Assembly (NCBI GenBank): GCA_934167935.1
Contig: CAKPMH010000017.1
Coordinates: forward strand, 1-23,883
Reading direction: 5' to 3'
Length of the DNA: 23,883 nucleotides
From: an uncultured Bacilli bacterium
Lineage (GTDB): Bacteria > Bacillota_I > Bacilli_A > RF39 > UBA660
This document shows, one piece after another, positions 1-8,550 of the stretch. Within the stretch, counting starts at the first letter, position 1; every line of letters begins with the position of its first letter. A program made the translations under genes and the position numbers. The notes beneath the pieces were generated by a model, which was not told the DNA's origin, searched no databases, and worked only from the letters and a program-made list of their open reading frames with translations.

Positions 1-297
1 TCACTTGAATTTTCTTGTTGTTCATTTGTATCTATATTTCCATTTTCATTTAATGGTTCAGAAGTTTCTTCAGGTTCTACTGACATGTTATCTAATTGAT
101 CACTTGAATTTTCTTGTTGTTCATTTGTATTACTATTTTCATTTTCATTTAATGGTTCAGAAGTTTCTTCAGGTTCAGTTGACATGTTATCTAATTGATC
201 ACTTGAATTTTCTTGTTGTTCATTTGTATCTATATTTCCATTTTCATTTAATGGTTCAGAAGTTTCTTCAGGTTCAGCTGACATGTTATCTAATTGA
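1..297 (-). repeat. 99-bp in-frame tandem repeat
   Basis: Three copies begin at 1, 100 and 199, each exactly 99 bp (33 codons), and a degenerate fourth begins near 298. The copies are nearly identical in DNA, differing for example at 131-137 and around 173-181, which points to recent expansion. The array lies wholly inside the minus-strand coding region and preserves its frame, so copy number could vary without breaking the gene. Confidence 0.9.
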
Positions 298-551
298 TTA
301 CTTGGATTTTCTTGTTGTTGATTACCACTTTGTTCTTTTAAATCTCCATTTTCTTCATCAAATGATTCATTTTGATCTTGCAAATTTTGACTACTTGATT
401 GTTGTTCTTCTTTTGCTTGTTGGTAACTTTTTTTATTCTCATTTTCATTTGATTGAATATTTTGATTTATATCGTCATAAGTTTGCTCTTCTTCTTTTAA
501 ATTTTTAATTAATTCATTATTTTTTCTAAACTTCCAAATCCTCATAATCAT
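1..551 (-). CDS. Q/N/E-rich repeat protein, N-terminal part (runs off left edge)
   Basis: The minus strand is open from an ATG at 551 to the window edge, giving 183 codons with no stop. A GGGGGA ribosome site lies just upstream at about 555-561; a second ATG at 545 is less well placed. The protein starts with a short basic stretch (MIMRIWKFRKNN), then becomes hydrophilic and rich in Gln, Asn, Glu and Ser, with no signal peptide or membrane segment. From about residue 85 it is built of a 33-residue tandem repeat (about three copies seen, more may lie beyond the edge) with conserved parts QLDNMS, EPEETSEPLNEN and TNEQQENSS. I recognise no family; the composition suggests a disordered linker or spacer region. 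The plus-strand frame over the same bases is a Leu/Phe/Tyr-rich shadow. A weak -10 (TATAAA, 571-576) may drive it, divergent from the LRR operon. Confidence 0.75.
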   Translation of the reverse strand, partial: MIMRIWKFRKNNELIKNLKEEEQTYDDINQNIQSNENENKKSYQQAKEEQQSSSQNLQDQNESFDEENGDLKEQSGNQQQENPSNQLDNMSAEPEETSEPLNENGNIDTNEQQENSSDQLDNMSTEPEETSEPLNENENSNTNEQQENSSDQLDNMSVEPEETSEPLNENGNIDTNEQQENSS

Positions 552-641
552 ACTTCCCCCAATTTGGTTATTTATACTATCACAAATGATTTCAAAAATC
601 AATTATATATATAAAACATATATAAACTTTTATATAAAAAG

Positions 642-669
642 TTGCATTTTTTTATTTTTTTGATATAAT
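642..669 (+). promoter_or_regulatory. Promoter of the LRR operon
   Basis: An extended -10 box, TGATATAAT, lies at 661-669, with a weak -35 (TTGCAT) at 642-647 and a 16-bp spacer. Transcription would begin near 676, leaving a leader of about 23 nt that carries the AAAAGGGG ribosome site at 684-691. Confidence 0.7.
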
Positions 670-698
670 AATCCTTAATTTTGAAAAGGGGTTTTATT

Positions 699-3600
699 AT
701 GATAATAAAAAATAATATACTTTTAAGTGTTCAACAAGATGATATAAAAAATAAAATTTTAATTATACCTAATGAAGTAAATACCATTGGATCATTTTTT
801 CTTAAAAATATCAATGTTGAAAAAGTTATTTTTGGTTATTCTGTATCTAATATTTTACCTGATGCATTTAATGAAAGTAATGTAAAAGAAGTAATATTAA
901 ATGATAATTTAACTACTATTTCACAGAATGCTTTTCTAAACTGTAAAAATTTAGAATCTATTAATTTAAATAATAACATTACCTCTATAGAGGAACACGC
1001 ATTTTTTGGTTGTACATCACTAAATGAAATTTATATTGGTGATTCTGTTTCTAAAATTGAAAACGGTGCTTTTGCATGCTCTGGTATAAAAAACTTTAAT
1101 GTATCTAAAAATAATAAAAATTTCTTTACAGATAATTCAAAAAAATTATTAATAAATAAATTTTTTAACATTGTATCTTATGCAGTTGGTTCAAATGTTG
1201 ATTTTTTTAATATTAATGATTATGTAACAATGAATTCTGATAATGAATTGGTTACAATTAACCCACTTTATTCAATTAATAATGAAGCATTTAGAGGTTC
1301 TATTAACTTAAAAAGTTTAATAATACCTTCATCTATTAATTTAATTGGCTATAATTCATTTCAGGATTGTCCAAATTTAAATACATTAGAAATAGTTGGA
1401 ATTGAACTATTTTCAACCGCTAATATTAAAATATCAGATAATGGTAAATATTTAGTTAATAAAAAAGAACAATTTATGCCATTTACTACGTTAAAATTAT
1501 CTGGTAAATTAAATATTTTTATAACTGACCAATTATTAGAAACTAAAAATATAAAAAATATTATAATAAATGATGATATAAAGTCTTTTCAAATTCAAGA
1601 TTACACATTTAATAATATACTTAAAAATGTACATGAATTATATATTCCTGAAAATGTCGATTATATAGACTATGATGTTTATAAAGATAATTTGCATTTT
1701 AAATTTCATAATGGATTTGAACATGTTGGACCACTAGAATTATCTACTAACCAAATAGATAACTATATATATCAAACAATAGCAATTAAAAAATTTGATA
1801 CCTATTCTTTTAGAGTTTATAAATATAAAGATTATATATCAAAAGAAACTCTAGTTGATGTTACTTTTTTAAATGAAGATGATTTAAAAGAAATATATAG
1901 AAGTGATTTAGTTTTCAATAACTATAACCCAAATGAAGCTGTAATATATAAATATGTAGATTCTATTAATAAAGCAAATGAAAATAATTCAAATATTCCT
2001 TTTTATAAAAATGGTATATTCATTTCTCTTGTTAGTGAAAATGTAAAAAAAATTTTAATTTCTTATTTAAATGAAGCAGATTCATTCACATTAAATATTA
2101 TAGAAAAATCTAAAATATTTAAAAATACTGATCATTATACCCAAAAATTATTTGAAAATGATTATAATATTTATAAATTATTTGATTATATAAATTTACT
2201 AAAAAAATATAATGTTAAAGATGAAGTTCTTTATGATAAAGTAATCATTACTAATGGTGATTTTAAGGAAATTGAATATTTAATAACTAATCATTATAAA
2301 ACATTTGTGAATGTTCTAAATTTCATTAATTTAAATAAAGGTGATATGTTAAAAGTTTATAATGAAAATTTTGATACTATATATGATTTAATTCTTAAAG
2401 ATAATTCACTATCTACTTTTATAAATAAAATAAGTAAGTATAATGTTAAAAATAAATTCTTATGTAATGCTAATTTAATTAAAATTTCAGATAATCCTTT
2501 ATTTGATAACATTTTAAAATATTATGATGGTAATATGAAAAGACTATTAAAAACTAGTGGTACATTATTAAAAGATAATAATGATTATCAAATAAGTATA
2601 GATTTATTAACCTTAATGAAAATTACAGGATGTTTTAATGAAGATAAAATTAAAAGACAAAAAAATCAAACATTTATTATTGAAAAAGTATTTACAGAAC
2701 ATTATACTAGTAAACAATCAATTACTAAAATTACAAAAGATGAAATTCACTCAATATTTAACTTTACCCCACTTGATGAAGAAATAGATGAATTTGAAGA
2801 TTTCTTTAGAGAAAATTATTTAAATCTTCTTAACTTAGAAACAATAAAATCAGGTTACATTAAAAGAATATATGAAAGATTTAAAGAAATAAGTGAAGCA
2901 AGCTCTTCAAATAAAGGAGAACAAAGACATCTAAAAGTTACTATTGAAAAATGTGTTAATTACTTAACACTTAATAAATTTAAAAACATACCAAATGGTT
3001 ATGAAGAATTAGCTACATTAATTGGTGAATATTTTGATGATCAAAAATATTTAGATTATGCTATTGAATATGTAAAAGAATCTAAAAAGGCTCCTAGAAA
3101 TATTTTTATTGCCCCTATTATTGACAATGATAAAATTATATATGATAACGATCCAAAACATGATTTAAAAGAAAAAGTAAATCAATATTTCTCCTACGAA
3201 TGGCTACCTAAACAAGACTATAAAAATTTAATATTAGGTAAATATTGTAACTGCTGTGCTCATGTTGGTGGAAATGGTGCTGGTATTGTTAGAGCTAGTA
3301 TGTTAAGTGATGAACACCAAAATCTAGTAATTAAAAATAGCATAGATCAAATTGTCGCTAAAGCTACTATATATGTTAATAAAAGCATGGGGTATGCCGT
3401 ATTTAATACAATTGAAGCATCCTTTAAAATTAGAAATATAAAAGAGTATTATAGGCCATTATATGAAGCTTTTATAAAAGCTACAAAAGAATTTGTAAAA
3501 GTATATAATGAAAATTATGAAAAACCAATAACGGTTGTTAGTGTTGGTGCAAATAGAAACTATCTAATTAACATACTTGAATTAGAAAACCATCCTACTA

Positions 3601-3704
3601 TCAATCCTTTAAAAACTATCGACTATTCAAAATACAAAGATGATTTTAAAGGTAATTATAATGGAGATTCATCTACACAAAAATTAGTTTTAAAACTAAA
3701 ATAA
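699..3704 (+). CDS. BspA-like LRR protein with C-terminal NCC domain (paralogue 1)
   Basis: The start is the ATG at 699, 7 nt after AAAAGGGG; an in-frame TTG at 681 overlaps that site and is rejected. The protein has 1001 residues. Residues ~20-335 are BspA-type leucine-rich repeats (LRR_5 pattern such as ISQNAFLNCKNLESINL). Residues ~340-640 are a helical, Lys/Asn-rich linker without an obvious family. Residues ~640-1001 are a domain shared with the next gene, including KGEQRHLKVTIEKC, APRNIF, IIYDNDP, WLPKQD and the cluster C850-N-C-C853-A-H855 followed by a Gly-rich stretch. The part after the cluster (QNLVIKN, IVAKATIYVN, VFNTIE) looks like a beta-sheet segment and faintly recalls GNAT folds. 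From memory, similar N-C-C domains occur in other Firmicutes LRR proteins; the function is unknown. There is no signal peptide, sortase motif or membrane anchor, so it is probably cytoplasmic, unlike classic BspA surface proteins. Confidence 0.85.
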   Translation: MIIKNNILLSVQQDDIKNKILIIPNEVNTIGSFFLKNINVEKVIFGYSVSNILPDAFNESNVKEVILNDNLTTISQNAFLNCKNLESINLNNNITSIEEHAFFGCTSLNEIYIGDSVSKIENGAFACSGIKNFNVSKNNKNFFTDNSKKLLINKFFNIVSYAVGSNVDFFNINDYVTMNSDNELVTINPLYSINNEAFRGSINLKSLIIPSSINLIGYNSFQDCPNLNTLEIVGIELFSTANIKISDNGKYLVNKKEQFMPFTTLKLSGKLNIFITDQLLETKNIKNIIINDDIKSFQIQDYTFNNILKNVHELYIPENVDYIDYDVYKDNLHFKFHNGFEHVGPLELSTNQIDNYIYQTIAIKKFDTYSFRVYKYKDYISKETLVDVTFLNEDDLKEIYRSDLVFNNYNPNEAVIYKYVDSINKANENNSNIPFYKNGIFISLVSENVKKILISYLNEADSFTLNIIEKSKIFKNTDHYTQKLFENDYNIYKLFDYINLLKKYNVKDEVLYDKVIITNGDFKEIEYLITNHYKTFVNVLNFINLNKGDMLKVYNENFDTIYDLILKDNSLSTFINKISKYNVKNKFLCNANLIKISDNPLFDNILKYYDGNMKRLLKTSGTLLKDNNDYQISIDLLTLMKITGCFNEDKIKRQKNQTFIIEKVFTEHYTSKQSITKITKDEIHSIFNFTPLDEEIDEFEDFFRENYLNLLNLETIKSGYIKRIYERFKEISEASSSNKGEQRHLKVTIEKCVNYLTLNKFKNIPNGYEELATLIGEYFDDQKYLDYAIEYVKESKKAPRNIFIAPIIDNDKIIYDNDPKHDLKEKVNQYFSYEWLPKQDYKNLILGKYCNCCAHVGGNGAGIVRASMLSDEHQNLVIKNSIDQIVAKATIYVNKSMGYAVFNTIEASFKIRNIKEYYRPLYEAFIKATKEFVKVYNENYEKPITVVSVGANRNYLINILELENHPTINPLKTIDYSKYKDDFKGNYNGDSSTQKLVLKLK

Positions 3705-3715
3705 GAGGTGGTCAA

Positions 3716-6637
3716 ATGAATTATATAAATAAAAATAACAAACTTACTTTTATAATTGATTCAAATGATAAAAATAGCATTGATTCTTTAAACATTAGCA
3801 ATAAAGAATTAATTGAAGAAATAATAATTCCTGAAAATGTTAAATTTATTAATGATGAAGCGTTTAAAGGATTTACTAATCTAAGAAAAATTACTTTACC
3901 AAATTCATTAATTTCTATTGGTCGAAGTGCATTCCGTGATTGTACTAATTTAAAAGAAATTAATTATTCAAAAAATTTAAAAAATATAGAAAATTATGCA
4001 TTTTTAAATTGTAGTTCACTTGAAGAAATAAATCTTCCATCAAGTACCGAGTTCATTGGTACAATGGCCTTTTATGGATGTAGAAAAGTAAAAAGTATTA
4101 ACATACCTGAAAATGTTTCAAATATTGAATATGGAGCCTTTTCGTTTATAGATTCATTAACAAAAATAACAGTTGATGAAAATAATAAAAAATATAAATC
4201 ATTAGATAATATTGCTCTTATTAATGATGAAGATGGTATATTAATTCAGTATGCTATTGGTAATAAAAACAAATTATATAAATTAGAAAAATATCAATCA
4301 GAAATAAAAGATAATAAAAAAGTTATAAAAAATAAAATAATTTATAATATAGCCGATTTAGCATTTGCTAATGCTAAATATTTGGAAGAATTAATTATTA
4401 ATTCCTCACTTGATGGTATTGGTTCTTATACATTTTTAGGTTGTAATAATTTAAAAAAACTAACAATTAATAAATCCGATTTTGATAAAATGTTATCATT
4501 TCATATTTATAATAATCAGTTATATAAAGATGAGACAAAATGTAATATTAATTACTCTATTCCTTTTGAAGATATATCAATTGGTGAAGGAATAAAAGAA
4601 ATATCTATAGGAATGGAAAAATTATTTTCTAATGCAAGAGTAATCTCACTACCTAATAGTTTAGAAAAAATAGAAACTGGTGCCTTTAAATTAAATAATT
4701 ATATTAAAAAATTTTATTTTACTAAAAATATAAAAAATATTGAACAAGATGTATTTCAAGATGAAGTCTTAATTTGTTTTGAAGAATTTAAAAGTATTAT
4801 GTCTAATAATTTTAAATCACTAACTACAAAAACAAGCAATGATATAAATTTAATTATCGAAAATAAAGATATATTAAAAACATTATGTTTAAAAGATAAT
4901 TCATATAAAATAATTTTAGATGACTTTGATGTAATAACTATTTCTAGTAAGGATATAGAAAAATTTTCTTCTCATTCTAGTTTAATTACAACAAAACCCG
5001 AAAATTTTATAAGACACATTATTACTTTAATTGAATATACATTATCTCCTAATACAAATATCAATAATATGTTTATTAATGATGATTTAAAAAAAGAATA
5101 TTCAGATTTATTTAATAATATAGATATATTAAAAAGCATTAAAAATAAAAATTTACAATCAATTAAAGATAAAATTTTAAATTTAAAGAATATTTATAAT
5201 GAACCACTATTTAATGGATTAATTATAAATAAATGTAATAAAAAAGAAACTATAATGATTGCAGATAATATGAATAAAACCTTATTTAAATTTTTAAAAA
5301 AATATAATTTCTTTGATAATAAACCAAATGATAATCAAAATATAATTTTAAATAATATTAAAAATGTAATTATGTATACTAAATTGCTTGAAGAAAGAAA
5401 AGTGTCTAATCCCTTCTTTTATGAAATCTCTTTTGCTATTTTAGATTTAAATATTGTTTCCACATTAATTGAAAATTACAATAATAATTTAAAAAGATGT
5501 TTATTAGAATCTAAAGTACTTGATTATCCCCCAGATTCTAATAACTTAAATGATATCATAAAATTATTAACCGTATTAGGTGCCTTTAATAAAGAAGAAA
5601 TAGTAAAACAAACAGCAACTACTTTTGTTACAGAAAAAGTTATCCTAGAATGCAATATTATTAAAGATGATTTTCACACATATTTTAATGAATATATGAA
5701 CCCTACCTTTCATAAAGAATATTCAATATTCTTTATGAAAAACTATAAAAGATTATTAGAACTTGAAAAAACTGCTTCTGGTATTAATTCTAGAATTTAT
5801 AATGATTTTGAAGATATAGCTAATCATAACACTTCTGATAAAGGTTCACAAAGAAAATTAAAAATAACTGTAGACAAATGTTTAAATTACTTTTTAATTA
5901 ATAAATTTAATGGTTATAAAGAAGAATATAAAGCTTTAGCAGAATTTTTAGCGAAATATTATAGTAATAAAGAAACATTAAATATAGCTATTCAAATCCT
6001 TAATAATGCCAAAAACGCTCCAAGAAATATATTTAGTAAACATAAAGTTGTTAATGGTAAAATTATATATGATAATGATCCTTCTAATGACTTAATACAT
6101 TATTGCAATAATGGTTACACATATCATTGGCTTCCAAAACAAGATATAAATAATTTAGTATTAGGTAAATATTGTAATTGTTGTGCTCATATTTTAGGAG
6201 TTGGTGCAGGTATCATGCGCGCTAGTATGGAAAATAATGATGTACAAAATTTAGTAATCGAAAATAAAGATGGTTTAATAATTGCTAAAATGACTTTATA
6301 TATTGATAGATCAACTGGACTAGGTGTATTTAATGCAACAGAAATATCTTTAAATGTTGATAGCTCAAATTATATTAAAATATATAAAGCATTTATGGAA
6401 GGAACAAAAGAATTTGTAAAAGTATATAATGAAAATAATAATATACCTATTAAAAGTATATCAATTGGTGATAAAAAAAATAAATTTAAGAACTTATTAA
6501 AAGAAGATAATTTAGGTAATGAAGTTTTTTATAAAACTTTAGATTATTCAAAATATCAATATTATATTGATGAAACAAAATTTGGTTACCATGTTGGTGA
6601 TGCTCAAGGAAAACAATTATTAGTATACAAAAAATAG
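3716..6637 (+). CDS. BspA-like LRR protein with C-terminal NCC domain (paralogue 2)
   Basis: The ATG at 3716 follows an AGAGGTGG ribosome site and lies 11 nt after the stop of paralogue 1, so the two are translated from one message. The protein has 973 residues in the same order: LRR_5 repeats at ~30-350 (for example IGRSAFRDCTNLKEINYS), a helical middle region, and the conserved C-terminal domain from ~610. It repeats the landmarks of its neighbour: KGSQRKLKITVDKC, APRNIF, IIYDNDP, WLPKQD, and C820-N-C-C823-A-H825 within LGKYCNCCAH. The LRR and middle parts have diverged far more than the C-terminal domain, suggesting different ligands or partners but one shared core activity. It has no secretion signal. 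An ancient tandem duplication is the simplest origin; the reaction, if any, is unknown. Confidence 0.85.
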   Translation: MNYINKNNKLTFIIDSNDKNSIDSLNISNKELIEEIIIPENVKFINDEAFKGFTNLRKITLPNSLISIGRSAFRDCTNLKEINYSKNLKNIENYAFLNCSSLEEINLPSSTEFIGTMAFYGCRKVKSINIPENVSNIEYGAFSFIDSLTKITVDENNKKYKSLDNIALINDEDGILIQYAIGNKNKLYKLEKYQSEIKDNKKVIKNKIIYNIADLAFANAKYLEELIINSSLDGIGSYTFLGCNNLKKLTINKSDFDKMLSFHIYNNQLYKDETKCNINYSIPFEDISIGEGIKEISIGMEKLFSNARVISLPNSLEKIETGAFKLNNYIKKFYFTKNIKNIEQDVFQDEVLICFEEFKSIMSNNFKSLTTKTSNDINLIIENKDILKTLCLKDNSYKIILDDFDVITISSKDIEKFSSHSSLITTKPENFIRHIITLIEYTLSPNTNINNMFINDDLKKEYSDLFNNIDILKSIKNKNLQSIKDKILNLKNIYNEPLFNGLIINKCNKKETIMIADNMNKTLFKFLKKYNFFDNKPNDNQNIILNNIKNVIMYTKLLEERKVSNPFFYEISFAILDLNIVSTLIENYNNNLKRCLLESKVLDYPPDSNNLNDIIKLLTVLGAFNKEEIVKQTATTFVTEKVILECNIIKDDFHTYFNEYMNPTFHKEYSIFFMKNYKRLLELEKTASGINSRIYNDFEDIANHNTSDKGSQRKLKITVDKCLNYFLINKFNGYKEEYKALAEFLAKYYSNKETLNIAIQILNNAKNAPRNIFSKHKVVNGKIIYDNDPSNDLIHYCNNGYTYHWLPKQDINNLVLGKYCNCCAHILGVGAGIMRASMENNDVQNLVIENKDGLIIAKMTLYIDRSTGLGVFNATEISLNVDSSNYIKIYKAFMEGTKEFVKVYNENNNIPIKSISIGDKKNKFKNLLKEDNLGNEVFYKTLDYSKYQYYIDETKFGYHVGDAQGKQLLVYKK

Positions 6638-6662
6638 ATTTATATTTGTAAATCTATTTTTT
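6630..6662. terminator. Bidirectional terminator between convergent units
   Basis: The perfect inverted repeat ATAGATTTA (6634-6642) and TAAATCTAT (6649-6657) has A runs on the left and T runs on the right, so it can end both the LRR operon (stop at 6637) and the opposing minus-strand unit (stop at 6654). Both stop codons lie inside the hairpin. Confidence 0.85.
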
Positions 6663-7310
6663 ATGTACTTTTTGCATATATAATAAATAATCAAATTTTA
6701 TTTGTTCAAAATCAATTTTAGATTTAAATTTTGCTATTTCTTTTTCTAAGTATTCCTTATAAGGACTAATTTTAGTTAAATAATCTAAAGTATCTATTAC
6801 CATAATAAATGAATCGGGTGACACAAATGCTTCACTAAATTCATTATCTTCTCTTGCAGGATGACTATTTACTTGATCACTAGTAACTACTTTTATTATC
6901 TTAGGATTTTCTATTTCATAATATAATTTTTTTTCAATTATAAGCATTGAAAAGAGATCAATAACATAATCATTTGATCCATAATTAACTTCTATCCATG
7001 AATTATAATCCAAATGTTTAGAATTATACTTATTAAATGCTATTTCATTTGTTGAATTTGTAAAGCCATGAACTATTTTATAGTTTTTATATACCCATGA
7101 TAATATTTCAACTTTATTACCTATTGTCTCAAAATTAGTTGGGAAAGCATAAATATATATATTACTAGGCATTCCACCATAATTAATATTTTTTAATTTA
7201 GATAACAATTCTAAATCAAACTCTTTAATTTTGCCATCCTTTATTCCATTATTATACAAATCTAACCTATCACTATATTTTTTTAAATGTTGGTAAAATA
7301 TTGTCTCCAT
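6654..7310 (-). CDS. Unknown protein, transglutaminase-like pattern without catalytic residues
   Basis: The ATG at 7310 follows a good GAGGT ribosome site. The protein has 218 residues, no signal peptide and no cysteine at all. The segment YNSWIEVNYGSNDYVIDLF (~102-120), followed by a Lys/Tyr-rich strand, has the shape of the His..Asp part of transglutaminase-like cysteine peptidases (compare the general pattern HAWVEV...VxD). However, the position expected for His is Asn103 and there is no Cys, so if the fold is right the protein is not a peptidase. The C-terminal third is helical and charged. It lies 28 bp after the 179-residue unknown gene, probably in the same transcript, and ends at the shared terminator. 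The fold is a guess; calling it a hypothetical protein is safe. Confidence 0.7.
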   Translation of the reverse strand: METIFYQHLKKYSDRLDLYNNGIKDGKIKEFDLELLSKLKNINYGGMPSNIYIYAFPTNFETIGNKVEILSWVYKNYKIVHGFTNSTNEIAFNKYNSKHLDYNSWIEVNYGSNDYVIDLFSMLIIEKKLYYEIENPKIIKVVTSDQVNSHPAREDNEFSEAFVSPDSFIMVIDTLDYLTKISPYKEYLEKEIAKFKSKIDFEQIKFDYLLYMQKVHKK

Positions 7311-7338
7311 AATTAACCTCGTATAATTAACTTATCTA

Positions 7339-7878
7339 TTATTTTATTTTTATTTTTTCAGGAACTTCATTGTAATAAAATAAATTTTTTTCATAGTCAA
7401 TATATGAAGGTATTCCCTTCACTTCTAATAATTCTATTAAAAGATCTAAATCAATTAAAGGTGATGCACAAATACCTTCACGTATAATATATCCTAATTT
7501 TTGATCTGCTAAAGAATAATCTCTTTTAAACATTCTAAAAAATTCTCCATTATCTTTAGGTATTTTTTCATATGGTACTTCTTCACATACTCTTTTATAT
7601 ACATCACAACCATATTTTTTTTCAATATTCCAACTTGAAAATTCTACACCTACAATTTTATAAGGCTCGATTGTATATTCAATATTAGGATTTGCATCAT
7701 AAACAACTTCTAGTGTTTTTTTTCTAGCATCATTTAATAATGTTTGATATCTTCCTTCTTCATCATGTTGATTTTCTAAATCTGATTTAAAAAAAGCATC
7801 TAAATATTCGGTTCCATATTTTCTTTCAATATAATTAAAAAACTGTTTATTTATTTTTCTTTGTTCATCATTTAACAT
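7339..7878 (-). CDS. Hypothetical protein
   Basis: The ATG at 7878 has a strong AGGGGGGAT ribosome site and its own promoter upstream. The protein has 179 residues, is soluble and acidic, and has a helical N-terminus (LNDEQRKINKQFFNYIERKYG). A central region contains FSSWNIEKKYGCDVY, and the C-terminus has LIDLDLLIELLEVKGIPSYIDYE. I see no transmembrane segment, signal peptide or recognised motif. It is the first gene of a two-gene unit with the transglutaminase-pattern protein, so a joint role is possible. I do not recognise the family. Confidence 0.75.
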   Translation of the reverse strand: MLNDEQRKINKQFFNYIERKYGTEYLDAFFKSDLENQHDEEGRYQTLLNDARKKTLEVVYDANPNIEYTIEPYKIVGVEFSSWNIEKKYGCDVYKRVCEEVPYEKIPKDNGEFFRMFKRDYSLADQKLGYIIREGICASPLIDLDLLIELLEVKGIPSYIDYEKNLFYYNEVPEKIKIK

Positions 7879-7904
7879 TTAATATCCCCCCTTGTTAACT
7901 AAAT

Positions 7905-7932
7905 ATTATACAACATTTTTATAAAAAAGCAA
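7905..7932 (-). promoter_or_regulatory. Promoter for the 7878-6654 gene pair
   Basis: On the minus strand TTGCTT (7927-7932) and TATAAT (7905-7910) are separated by 16 bp. Transcription should start near 7898, giving a leader of about 20 nt with the AGGGGGG ribosome site. It lies in the 70-bp gap after the HAD gene, so these two genes can be expressed independently of the MFS/HAD pair. Confidence 0.65.
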
Positions 7933-7948
7933 GTTATATAAATTATTT

Positions 7949-8530
7949 TTATTTCATTTTGTTTATTTTACTATAAATATCATACCAACTATAGCATCTA
8001 ATAATATTTTTACCAATACAATTTTTGTTATAAGCTGCATTAAAACATATTACAGGTATTTTTGTTGATATTTTATTGATATTTTCAACTTTATCTTCTA
8101 TCATTAAATTTATATTATTTTCTATACATATTTTATATTTATCCTCTGGACTAAATATAATTTTGTCATAAAAAATATTATTATCTTTTAACCACTTAAT
8201 TACAATATCTCTCATTTCTTTTCCTAAATTGTCATCTCTATTAGTAAGATATCTAGCTGTTATTATATATATTTGATTACCATCATCTTTTAACTTTTTT
8301 ATAACTTCACCTGCAAATTTTCTTGCTGGTTCATATTTAGCATAATCATATAAATAATCATTCCAAAATTCCAAGTCCATCTCTTTTGTTATATCAAAAA
8401 CCTCTTCACTATCATATCCTTCTGGATTTACAATATCTCTATTATATTTTATAAAAAATTTACTTCCAACCTCTAATTGCCATTTTTCAAAATCGGTCAA
8501 AACGCCATCTATATCTATTCCTATTCTCAT
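7949..8530 (-). CDS. HAD-superfamily 5'-nucleotidase-like hydrolase
   Basis: The ATG at 8530 has an AGGTAGAT ribosome site. At 193 residues it has the size and motifs of the 5'(3')-deoxyribonucleotidase-like (NT5C/YqfW-type) HAD phosphatases. Motif I is DIDGV with D6 (nucleophile) and D8 (acid/base); motif II is IITAR with T91; the motif III lysine is K131 or K133 in SPEDKYK; motif IV is MIEDKVEN with E145/D146 for Mg binding. The cap is small (C1 type) between motifs I and II. It should be a cytoplasmic Mg-dependent phosphomonoesterase, with a nucleotide as the likely substrate, although the family is promiscuous. It follows the MFS gene by 20 bp and is probably cotranscribed with it; a shared salvage role is only inference. 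Confidence 0.88.
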   Translation of the reverse strand: MRIGIDIDGVLTDFEKWQLEVGSKFFIKYNRDIVNPEGYDSEEVFDITKEMDLEFWNDYLYDYAKYEPARKFAGEVIKKLKDDGNQIYIITARYLTNRDDNLGKEMRDIVIKWLKDNNIFYDKIIFSPEDKYKICIENNINLMIEDKVENINKISTKIPVICFNAAYNKNCIGKNIIRCYSWYDIYSKINKMK

Positions 8531-8550
8531 ATCTACCTATCCTTCATTTA

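Noticed and set aside
1..297. Possible CRISPR-like array
   Set aside because: The period is exactly 99 bp with no spacers; the whole unit repeats in a coding frame.
5..508. Plus-strand open frame rich in Leu, Phe, Tyr and His
   Set aside because: It lies over the minus-strand repeat protein, has the composition of an antisense shadow, and has no ribosome site; the minus frame has natural composition and a good start.
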